A stretch of DNA of 64,000 nt, taken from Symbiodinium natans. Its lineage: Eukaryota > Sar > Dinophyceae > Suessiales > Symbiodiniaceae. The first letter of the stretch is position 1; the number at the start of each line of letters is the position of its first letter. The notes beneath the pieces are model-generated. The model was not told the origin of the DNA, did not search any database, and saw only the letters and a list, made by a program, of their open reading frames with translations. The translations under genes and the position numbers were made by a program. The stretch lies in NCBI GenBank assembly GCA_905221605.1, contig CAJNDS010001680.1, positions 699,485-763,484 on the forward strand, written 5' to 3'. This document shows positions 46,195 through 55,602 of this stretch, in pieces.

Positions 46195-46439
46195 TCTTGG
46201 AGTACTTCGTAACCCAATTGTCACTGTGCTTCTAACCCAATTTTAACCCTATTAGTGTACTTAAGGGGCTGATAGATGTGGGTTATAACTCCACTCATAA
46301 TGGGTTCCCCTAAACCCTAAACTCTAAACCCTAAACCCTAAACCCTAAACCCTAAACCCTAAACCCTAAACCCTATACCCTATACCCTAAACCCTAAACC
46401 CTAAACCCTAAACCCTACCAAGTGCCCTGAACCTCCAAG
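46195..46439. mobile_element. Foldback/MITE-like element, family B, carrying a telomere array
   Basis: Begins CTTGGAGTACTTCGTAACCC and ends GTGCCCTGAACCTCCAAG, degenerate family B termini. Inner arms resemble 34848-35056. A CCCTAAA array (about 46310-46430) occupies the right half, as in that copy. Confidence 0.55.
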
Positions 46440-46860
46440 GAAAGCCCCCGCCCAGAACCCCGCTACTTGTTCTGCGGGGGAGGATGCCGGGGGATGGGCG
46501 GAGATATCTCAAGTGGGCCATGTTCGGGGCTTCCGCTCTGTTGGGGTTTATCTATATATATATATATATATATATATAATGTGAAGTTTGAGGTTTAATT
46601 CGGGTTTAGGGTTTATATGGTAGCGTGTGTGTGTGTATACATATACTAGTAGCGTGTATGTGTACATATGCTTAGTCATTTAGTTATATGAAGTTAGGTT
46701 TGAGGTTTAGGGGCTAGGGGTTAGGGCGTCGCGAAGTCCGAGCTTTCGGCTTTGGGGGAGTCCGGGGAGAAGTAGGGTTCAGGGTTTAGGGTTTAGGGTT
46801 TAGGGTTCAGGGTTCAGGGTTTAGGGTTTAGGGTTTAAGGTTTAGGGTTTGGGGCGTTGG

Positions 46861-48320
46861 ACTTGGGACTTTGGGATTGAAGGGTTGGGGGCTTAGCGGC
46901 TTAGGATTTACAGTATCAGTAGGGCTTATAGACCCCTCCCAAAAAAAGAAATAATAAGACAAAAAAGGAAAAAAAAAATATATATATATATATGAGCCCG
47001 CAACCTTTAAGGTCTATTTTGTCTTGTGCTTTCCTTTACTACAACAAAGACCTAGTCTAAATACATATATAAATATTATTATATGTGTAAGAATATGCAC
47101 AGGGACGAGACGACGCACATATCTACCTTTTTTTTTGCTGTCAAACAGGTGGGTGGGCAAGAAAAAAGTTTTTGCAAGTCGAGTTTTGGATAAGACTTGA
47201 ACTAAAACATTGCCAGCGCAAAGTATTTAGTATGATACATATACACGCAAGCCCGCCCAAGCTCGGAACATGGTGTAGACAAAAAACATAAAACACTACT
47301 AGTCTTTAAGTAAGAAAACAAGACCGCAGTTACATGCTTCGTTCTGAGGTGGTTATTATTAATGTATTTTTTGGGCTACGTAGAGTAGGTAGTCAGTATT
47401 TATTATCAAAACGTCTACGCAACATAATTAAGAAAACAAGTAAAAATATACGAGTACTGTGTGCGTGAATAACATAAACGCCTCGCATCAATAAATAAAT
47501 AAATATATAGAACTATAAGACCGAAATATGCAAATCATTGCAGTTACTTCAATAACACGAAAGTACACTGTTGAAAACGTGATGAAGATACTAATTTAAG
47601 AAATAAAAACAAAACGTAGCAACGCGGCAAGGCGGGATGTGGCGGTGCGTACTCCGGGAAAAATGAAGAGATATCTGCTCACAGTATTCTCGTATTCTCG
47701 GCATGCATTGATTGATTTTGTTTACACAAGTAACACAATAACGAGATTACACATTAGTGGGAGGCGGCGCGGCGCACTCCGAATATAATGAAGACATAGT
47801 GGCTCGCAGTATGCTCGTATCCTCGGCTCGAATTAATTGCTTTTATTTGGATAAGTTCACACGTGTACGATGAGAGATGAACGGTATCTCTGCGACGCAT
47901 GCCGAGACTAAGGAATATATGTCCATGTATATAGATTGAATTTTCGCACGACGCTGGAAAATTATTGCAAGCTTTCATTAATGCTATTAACACCTCAACC
48001 AGCAGAAAAAATCAGTTGCGAATGTTGTCTACTACTGACTAGCAGATTTTCATTACTTGAACCATTCATGTTGTTAGAAAGAAAATAAATCAATTTCAAG
48101 CTGGAAAAAAAACGTATCATTGGTGTTTCCGCTGTTATGATGATTGCACCACGTTCACGTGGCGCGTAAGAGTAATACAACCATTTCCTTAGCACGCATG
48201 ACTGTGACGCAAGCTTGCTGTTCTTGTTATAAACCAGCACAGCAACATGTAAGTCTCTTTTATTTGCGCACGCAGGAATCCTGCCGCGGGAAGATCAAGT
48301 CCGCGACTGTAAGTCATAGC
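46861..48320. other. AT-rich stretch at the change of sequence character
   Basis: Telomere-type repeats stop at about 46850. The sequence to the right is AT-richer, with a TA run at 46977-46995 and AATA-rich segments. A partly repeated piece (CTCGTATTCTCGGCATGCATTGATTG at about 47690; CTCGTATCCTCGGCTCGAATTAATTG at about 47813) suggests an old duplication of about 120 bases. No gene is recognised. Genes to the left are on + and genes to the right on -, so this is a convergent intergenic zone. Confidence 0.6.
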
Positions 48321-49739
48321 TTACGACTTACTCTTCACACCAGAGCTACGCAATGTGTGGTGCCGGATGACCCGAAGAGGAGTTCTTTTCACCTTGCGGA
48401 CCTTACTGCCTTGGGCAGCTGGTCGCTTTTTGACCCAAGCTCTCACCAAAGCAGCTTCATTTTGACGAGCTTTGACAAGAGGCAAATCGGCCTTCTTCTG
48501 TCTGCCAGAAGTGTTTTGTTCGGAGCACCACGTCATCCAATCATCATCCGACCAAATGGAATTACTAGCCGCTTTGCTTAACAACACAGTCTCTGACACA
48601 ATGTGTGCCAAAGGAAAGTGCGTGGCAAGGTAATGAGCAGACACTTTTATGTAACGATAGTATCGGAGCTTCAATGCTAAAGTGGAGCGATGAAGCGTGT
48701 TCGTGCTTCTCGACCACGAATTAATCTCCGCGTGCAGGGCCTCATTGCCAGAAGTCCCGCTGGGCAAGAAATGCAGCTGCTGTCTAGGTAATGCACGACG
48801 CACTCGAACATTGTTTAGCAACCATTCCAGCCTATCCGGCGCGCACGCAGCAAACAGGATCTTGTAGATTTCCTTGTTGGGTCCTGCCGCTTTGCGCGCG
48901 ACCTCACGCGAGTATCGCGAACAGACGGCAGCAACCCCTTGGATGAACTCCAGTCTACTGCGCAGCGGCGTCTCGCAATCCATTCCTCCCAGGACTGCAT
49001 TTGTTTCTTCGGCAGGCATATCCATCGACAAAATCATGTCCCTATACTTTGCTTCTGCTTCATCTAAAGGTCTGGACATGTCGCCGTCGTACAAGGTCAT
49101 CTGCAGCCTCAGACGCACGGAATCGTCGACTGCGCAGGTTTTCTTCAGGATGCCTCGCAGAGTTTTCGATCCGGGCGTGCGCTTGTTCCAGTGCCCATAC
49201 TCGTAGACAATCGCCAGATGAATAGGGTCCAGCATCATGCCTTTTAAGTTCGGGCACGTGTACTTTGCAAGCGAGTAGAATTTTGCAGATGGACTATCAG
49301 TCGCTATATACTCAACACAACTGAGCTGTCGCTCTGTGAAAGTTTCTTGCAAGGCTTCCAGCACGTGCTCTGACTTCTCTGTCTGTAAAGGCTGAAGAAG
49401 TAGAACAGCTCCCGAACGACCCCTTACCGTTAGCAAGCGTCTCCACGCAAGCTGATCCCCGAAAGGGGCGTCGTTGCGAGCCGACGCGGAGGCCCGGTAC
49501 GATGTCTGGCCCTTCAGCTTCAGGCATATTTTCAGCGTGGCGTCCAGGCTAATGTATGTCCACTCATGCTCTGCTTCGAGATGAGCAGTCATGACACTCA
49601 TTCTTGTCGTGAAGGAAGGTGATATAGTGATGTCCTCGAGCATGGGTAGCCAGTGCTTGACGTCGGCCGGCAGCAAAGTGGACAGCTTGTTACCGGCCTG
49701 GTGCGCTGCCATGTGACAGCGAGGCCATATGCTTCGCAC
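48321..49739 (-). CDS. DDE-transposase-like protein
   Basis: An open frame of 472 codons. The first codon given is GTG; the first ATG is at 49712. A TTGTCTAAG just upstream could be a splice or spliced-leader acceptor, so 5' sequence may be missing. Candidate catalytic acids in order are Asp66 (YISLDATLK), Asp148 (YIATDSPS, with DPIHL 23 residues on) and Glu333 (SGTSGNEALHAEIN). The spacing and the GTxxNE-type motif resemble MULE-like DDE transposases; I cannot name the family. The C-terminus is Lys/Arg-rich (KKRPAAQGSKVRKVKR), suitable for DNA binding or nuclear import. It lies 74 bases downstream of the large replication-type gene on the same strand, suggesting one mobile unit. Confidence 0.6.
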   Translation of the reverse strand: MRSIWPRCHMAAHQAGNKLSTLLPADVKHWLPMLEDITISPSFTTRMSVMTAHLEAEHEWTYISLDATLKICLKLKGQTSYRASASARNDAPFGDQLAWRRLLTVRGRSGAVLLLQPLQTEKSEHVLEALQETFTERQLSCVEYIATDSPSAKFYSLAKYTCPNLKGMMLDPIHLAIVYEYGHWNKRTPGSKTLRGILKKTCAVDDSVRLRLQMTLYDGDMSRPLDEAEAKYRDMILSMDMPAEETNAVLGGMDCETPLRSRLEFIQGVAAVCSRYSREVARKAAGPNKEIYKILFAACAPDRLEWLLNNVRVRRALPRQQLHFLPSGTSGNEALHAEINSWSRSTNTLHRSTLALKLRYYRYIKVSAHYLATHFPLAHIVSETVLLSKAASNSIWSDDDWMTWCSEQNTSGRQKKADLPLVKARQNEAALVRAWVKKRPAAQGSKVRKVKRTPLRVIRHHTLRSSGVKSKS

Positions 49740-49812
49740 CTTGCTTAGACAATAACATCAGTATTCTATGAGCGTATCTACTAAGATACAAAAGAAACAA
49801 TGCTAAGGCAGC

Positions 49813-52800
49813 CTAAAGCTCTTGAGCATGAGTCATCGTCATCTCCTGCAGCAAGAGATCCGCGAAGGTGTGTGTGTAATACAGATTGCGAGCACGTCGC
49901 ACATGAAGCGAGTCGCCAACTGCACTCACATTGACATACATCGGGCCAGTGCGATCGAAGACCAGTCGGATGTGCTTGTCGATGTGAGTGATAGACGCTG
50001 AGAGCGGCGGCACCACAGTATTCCGCAGTATGCATGCGCTTTCCTGAAGAAGTGCTTCTGCTCGACATTGCGACGACGCAGCGTGATTGTACAGTGCCAG
50101 CACAACCTTTACTTGCTTGCTTCCTGAAGGAATGAACTGACGTTCGAAGCGATGATGTTTGGTGATATGGGTTCTCAGGGATGAAAGTCGGCTAAACGAT
50201 CGAAAGGGACAGAAGGGACATGTTCGTCTTCCGTTGTTTGTTTTCGCGCGAGCTGCCAGATTGCTGCTTACCTCTTTGACTTCTGTCTCCAGACAATGTA
50301 AAATATTGTCCGACACAAATGGGCGGTCTTCGGAGTCAAACTCGATCCTCGATGGGGACAAGGAAAACAGCGTGTTTCCTTCGTCGTCCGATGTGTCCGA
50401 CGTCGCACCGGCCTGCATGTCTAAGAGCAGCAAGGCTTCTGCAGGGATGTCTTCATTGCATCGTCTTGGCCAGTAACACACAATAGTTCGAGAGTCCACA
50501 GCCGAACCGAAGGCTTCGTGGAAAGAGCTCCGAGAAAGTCGGAAGCCACGTCGGCCGTCACGAACTGTGATCGCTGTCTCGTCTGAAGCCATATCAACTG
50601 CGACACAATGCGGAGCTCCGGCGCCTTCAAAATGAAGCAGAAATGCACTGACTCCTTTGGGCGGCAGACCCAGGCTGCAGGCGAGATCAACTTGATAAAG
50701 CTTGCTGGCGCTGCGATAGCATCTGAAGCCTGCGTCTTCCGCCTCAGTGTTTTCCGCGACTTCGCTATTTTGAAGAGACGCTGCAATGACAGCTCGCAGC
50801 AGAGGTGTCGTATGCCAAAGAGCACATGGTATGCAATTGCCTCGACGAAGACATACATCCGGAAGAGATTCTAACGCAGGAACTTCTTCTGACGCGCGCT
50901 GTATCGCGGACAAAAAATCCAGGGGTTTCTTCTCCACGATCTTCACTTTGAAGCCTGTTTGTTGTTCGATAATGCTTTCACTCGAGGCACAAAACTTCTG
51001 GATGTCTGCAGTCCATGCTCTCGATATTCTAAGGCCATCGAAATGCAAGGACAGGTGTGCCGGCTTTGGATCCACGACGAGGACGTGCTCTGACCAGCAC
51101 TGAAGAATTCGATCTTCCACCGCGTGCCACAACAAAGAAAAAATTGTCGCCGAAGGAAAATTCTTGCCCTTCTGATCCTTCAAGCTCATGTAGTCCTCGT
51201 GAAGAATGTTACATGCAACCCAGCGCAAGTATAATGAAATTCTCTGCAGCTTCCTGACATCCTCATTTTCTTTTAGATCTTCTGATGGCGTTCCACCATT
51301 CAGAATAGCGTTCAGCACATCTTTTCCTTTTGATCGAGATAACTGCAGCCTCTGAATGAAGTCATCGCGCCTGTGAGCAAGTTCCTCGAGAACCTCGCCC
51401 AGGTCTTTCGGTAAAGCTGGCTCCGGCTTCATCTTCTCCAGCAACTGGTACGTAAGCGAGAAACAGCAGTTTTGTATGTCTAAATCTGCAGAGTGTGTCT
51501 CTAGAACATGCATCTGGAGTCTGCGGGACATAGCCTGCGCGCTACCCAGTCCAGCGTACCGACGAGGCGTCACCGTGTAGGCTGGCTTATCAGGATAATG
51601 ATAGGTGATCTGTTTTGACAGAACGCCTTTCACTCTGAGTCGCCTTCCCGGGCTGCGTGCACAACCACTTGCATCACTGCCATCAAGCAAGCACTTAATG
51701 CTTTTTTCGTGAGCCTGTAATTTCTGCAGCGCGCTGGAATGTTTTCGTGTGACAGCCTCTTGCTCAGCTACCGGCCTTCCTTTCTTGGACTCGCCCGCTG
51801 CAGTCTTGGACATGACCTTGTGGTACTCGAGCAAACAAAGAGAGTTCTTCTTCCGACTCGAGTGCGTGACTGCATACTGTCGCAAGCTCTGCATGTCGTG
51901 CTCTTCCTCGAATACCATCCTCACGTTGCCTGCATCGGCCTCAGGCAAGATTTCCCGGAACGTCTTTTCGAAGGTCATGAAAGGAATGAAAGCACCGGGC
52001 TTCACTTTGCTTGTCTTGTGCTTAACAATTCCAGCACGCATCACGCATTTGTTTTCCATCTCGTCCCACAAGTTTTCTTTTGACAGATTAGGGGTTTTTG
52101 CCTGCTTCAAGGCCAGCTTCTTGAACTCGTGAAAGGTGAGCAGCTCCGTCGTTGTGGAAAGCAATGTTTCGAATATGAAAAGCCGAAGTGTCTCCCACTC
52201 ATTGACTTTGTTTTCTCTGTCGTTCTGACTGGCTTTGTCACCCTCGAGTACGGCAGCAATACCATCGCCCTCTTCGAGCTGGCGTTGACGGACGGTGAGG
52301 CCACATGCCATCCGCATGACATCTTCCGTCAAGTACGAATCTCCACCATTGCAGTAAGCTTCGATGAGCTGGTAGCAATCGTCCCTGGTGTGATTGCGCT
52401 CAAAGGCCCACTGCAAGCGCAGACCTGCGATTGAGGCCTGAGATGTAAGCATAAATTTGTTGAGGCTAGGGTCTGCAGCAAAAATCCCGTCCAGCTCGTG
52501 ATCGTTGTAGTTCAGCAGAAATTTTGGATGCACGAAACGCGCTTTCCCTTTCCAGATGAACGCGCGTCTAAATAAGGAATGGAAGTTGGCCAGACTAACT
52601 CCTGCAAAATGCATCATGCGATTAAGCTCCAGACGCTTCCAACCAATAACGTGGAACATGCGGGTAGTATACCCGTACGGCTTGCGTCCCATAATGCCAT
52701 CAGCAGACATCGTCTTCTTGTAGAGGTCGGTATGCAACTTCTTGCTACTCTCGGGAGCCTCTTGACCCGTCAGTATAAAACAACGGGCGAAAGATTCCAC

Positions 52801-55280
52801 TTGCTTGCGAAGCTCCTCGTCCAGATGCCACACGTTCGGATCAAAAAAACAGTGGTGCTGCTTGTACATTTCCGACAAGTGCAAGGAGTATAAGCTTTGA
52901 CCGACACCACCAGGTGAAATCCCTATGAAACACCTGTCGACGTTCAAGCCTCGTTTCGCTAATGCCAGTGCACTTTGAAAGCATTCGAAAACATCACAAT
53001 TGCACCAAAAAGTCTGCTGGTAGAAGCGTTGCAGACGCTCTACATTGTGCTCCAGCACGACGTCCAGCAAGGCGTGCGGTATGTGCACGTAGCAGTTGTT
53101 TTCCGCGCTTTTCTTGACGACCTCGATAGGGTGTTCTGAATCAGGTGAATCGTACTTGAAACAAACGTCGTCAAAGCAAACAGCAGGCTCCCTTTGATCT
53201 TCACTTTCACACCATTCAACAATAAGTGATACCATGCGAGTCTGCATAAGCTCGCTTCTGAGGAAGCAACACATCTTGAAGCTGTTGTCCGCGAAATTGC
53301 TAGTCCACGACTCCTGGTCGGGATTCTGGTCTGGGAAAACTGGACGGTCGTCGGCTCCTGAATCGAGGCGTTCAAGTTGTGCGCTTTTGATTTGGCATCT
53401 TGCTGCATGTCTGCAGGCATCCAGAAATGCTGCTTCGTCAACGAAATTCTGCTTGTCACTCATGATCGCAGCGGCAATAGCATCCGGTTGTCTTTTGACG
53501 TTGTCTTTCATCCTTTTGAAGATACCTTCCAGAGTTGTGAAAAACACGAGGACTCGATGAAGCACTGCCTCAGGAGGAATGCCGCCAAATGGCACAAATG
53601 AGCCATCGTCATTGTAAATATACAAGAAGCCTCTGTGAACTCGCAGATGTCTTTCGCCCTCGACCATCCAAAGTATTGTTGCAGCGTCTGCAAGTAAAAG
53701 CTTGCCCGACAAGTTTCTGTCGACCATGTAAGAAGCAACCAGAATAAGTCGCTGCAACTCAACGCTGGTATCCGGATAGGCTACCTTCAATTGCAAGAGA
53801 GAATCCTGCGTTTTCTTGCGAATGTCATGCCGTGTGTTTCTGACATCCCGAGGGTACGTGTCCAGCACAGTAGCTATGCAGTCGGCCGAGTCTCTGAAGA
53901 TCTTCGAGAAACGCTGCAGGTGACTGTCAGCTCCCGGCAAAAGACGCCTTTTCTTGGCACTGTGAGGCACCTCATCGTCTGCATTGTCTAAGAGCTTGCT
54001 CAACACCACCGCAGCGTCGTCGGAAAGTGGATCGCCTGGACTCTCATGTGGAAGAACAACTGTGAAGGGCAGTGTGGGTTCTGGTTCTTCCGTTTGCTGC
54101 TGCTGATTTGCGTTGGTATCGCGACTCTTTTGTAGTGCTTTGGAGAGCAAGAGATCACGTCTGATGCTCATAAGCTTTGTCACCGACTCCTGCGTGTCTG
54201 GCACGTCGTCGATGAAACCTAGCGGAAGGTAGTTCGGATGTATGCACACAACGAGCATCCTTGCAACCTTGATCTCGTAATACTTCTCCAAGATCCACTT
54301 GTACACGTTCAGCTGCAGGCGATAGTGCTCTCCCTGACAATCAGGGACAGTATCAAGCGGGCTTTTCATGAAATGTCCATAGCTGTTGTATTTCTCCCTC
54401 AACTTCGAGCTGCGCTTCCAGTCCACTAGAACGAACTCGCCCCTATCCGGGAATCGCAAGACAAGGTCGATTGATCCTGCCAGATCTTCTTCTGGCGCAT
54501 GAATGCACCACTCTGTTCTGTATGCTTGGACATCACCGATCGTTCCAAGTACACGAATGGCTGCATGAAGCTCACCCTCCATGGGTCCTGGCATGATCTG
54601 ATAGCCGTTCAGAAGGTTTTCCAACATCGCGTGCATCCAAGTGCCAGCGTTTGCAGCATGGTCTCTCTGAACTTGCCACAAGTCCACGATCTCGCTGTCG
54701 TGCAGCATGAAACTGGACATAAGCTCTTCCCAATTGGCAAGATCAGCTCGACTTCTCTTGAAAAGATCACAAACGACTTTCAGATCCGGTTGGTCTTGTG
54801 TGAGTTCGTGGACAAGGTCCGCTTGATAAAAGCAATCTTCTCCGGCAAGCATGGAAGCAATAAGCTTGAAATTGACGTCGTTGGCCACATACTCTTCCCT
54901 GGGCCATCGCGCTCCGGCCTTCATCTTCACTATCGCATCAGATGAGTCGAACTCCTGAGAATATTCATGTAGCAGTCCAGTGACCTCAGCTTGTACACTA
55001 TTGCAAAACTACATTACCTTCGTTGCGTGATATTTTTGTTACATTTACATGTGCTAATCTACAGCCCGGGGACACTGCATCCGATAGCGGAGTCGTTGCA
55101 GAAATACTTGTGACCGTCTGGCTCGAAGCGCAAAGCTTTATCATGTTGATGTGGATTGATGGTGGATAAATCAGTTCGCGCTTGTAAAAAAAAGGTTGTG
55201 GCTGTCCCAGGGTCTGATGGCATGTGAAACACAGGCGTGATCGGATCGCGACAAAGAACTGCTCCGACTATGCGTCCCAT
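49813..55280 (-). CDS. Giant multidomain protein: nuclease, SF3 helicase, TV-Pol-like polymerase, protease-like, zinc finger
   Basis: Two-exon model: 55074-55280 joined to 49813-54984 (1,792 residues). The second exon alone is open over 1,705 codons from a GTG. Domains, in spliced numbering: PD-(D/E)XK nuclease about 180-320 (GTWMH with H187, E191; Asp242; DWK 257-259; Gln293), RecB/Cas4-like. D5/superfamily-3 helicase about 750-890 (Walker A SPGGVGQS 759-766 with Gln765 for Lys; Glu811; Asn857; Arg875-Arg876). Polymerase about 1230-1390 with DIQN (1238-1241), KDVLNAILNGG (from 1290) and HFDG (1383-1386), matching the TV-Pol family motifs. Papain-like protease candidate Cys1453 (GNCIPCAL), His1528, Asp1545. 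C2H2 finger C1658, C1661, H1675, H1679. Likely a self-replication protein of a mobile element. The family assignments are by motif only. Confidence 0.7.
54985..55073 (-). other. Inferred 89-base GT-AG intron
   Basis: Read on the - strand it begins GTCCCCGGG and ends GCTGAG. Removing it joins ...IGCS to VTGLLHEYSQ in phase and links the ATG-led upstream frame to the large frame. Unspliced, the upstream frame ends at TAG 15 bases later and the large frame has no ATG until 54924. Confidence 0.6.
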
Positions 55281-55316
55281 GAGACCAGTCCATCCTCCTT
55301 CAAGACTATAATTAAA

Positions 55317-55490
55317 CTAATAAGCGAAGGCGACAGTATACAACGCAACGAATGTGTTAAGACAATCTGGATCATTGCAACACTGTCCTTCTCCGTAAAC
55401 AGAAGCTTCAACGTCCATCGCCAGGCTCTCCGCATCGTCCGACGCACCCCCAAGGAAGTCATCTGCTAAGGCTTCCGCCGCCAAGGCATC
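55317..55490 (-). CDS. Possible upstream acidic exon
   Basis: 58 codons open to TAG, preceded by ACACACGCAG (possible acceptor). The product is acidic (DALAAEALADDFLGGASDDA...) with a CCNDPDC cluster. It may be a 5' exon of the giant gene or the end of another gene. Nothing known matches it. Confidence 0.25.
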   Translation of the reverse strand, partial: DALAAEALADDFLGGASDDAESLAMDVEASVYGEGQCCNDPDCLNTFVALYTVAFAY

Positions 55491-55602
55491 CTGCGTGTGT
55501 TTTTTTATTCAACAGCATGAATACTCGCGGCTAGTTCACATTGTTGTTGTTTTTTTTTATGCTTGTTTGCTAAAGAATGAACAAAACATAAACTGTTTTA
55601 AG

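Larger units (their letters stand above)
66..46860. repeat. Domain saturated with interstitial telomere-type repeats
   Basis: Blocks of TTTAGGG or its complement CCCTAAA, from 2 to about 35 units long, occur every few hundred bases in both orientations, so this is not a chromosome end. Among the longest near-perfect arrays are 118-248, 6470-6565, 16044-16123, 17717-17885, 20627-20705, 20838-20960, 27225-27350, 27995-28122, 36595-36850 (the longest), 41943-42076 and 44365-44535. Orientation is not random: unique islands usually have CCCTAAA on their left and TTTAGGG on their right. The last clear array is at about 46780-46850, and I see none to its right. The 7-base unit matches plant and dinoflagellate telomeres. 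The internal spread is seen directly; its origin is inference. Confidence 0.97.
41089..46860. other. Repeat-rich stretch with islands and dispersed elements
   Basis: Arrays at 41450-41515, 41943-42076, 43220-43300 (mainly CCCCTAA), 44365-44535 and 46310-46430; family D at 42704-42812, C at 42814-42900, B at 43035-43148 and 46195-46439, E twice at 45385-45610, A at 45953-46102. Coding-like islands are 41523-41744, 43323-43374 (after TATTTCAG), 44087-44143 (EERQRKLEAEL, coiled-coil-like) and 45647-45745. TA and TG runs lie at 46552-46660. No complete gene is recognised. Confidence 0.55.

Noticed and set aside
51739-52434. + strand frames of 70-127 residues inside the giant gene
   Set aside because: They lie opposite a continuous multidomain - strand frame and show no motif.
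49813-55280. Polinton/Maverick or Helitron assignment
   Set aside because: No protein-primed family B polymerase, retroviral-type integrase, packaging ATPase, capsid-like gene or HUH replication initiator was seen; the motifs point to TV-Pol and an SF3 helicase.
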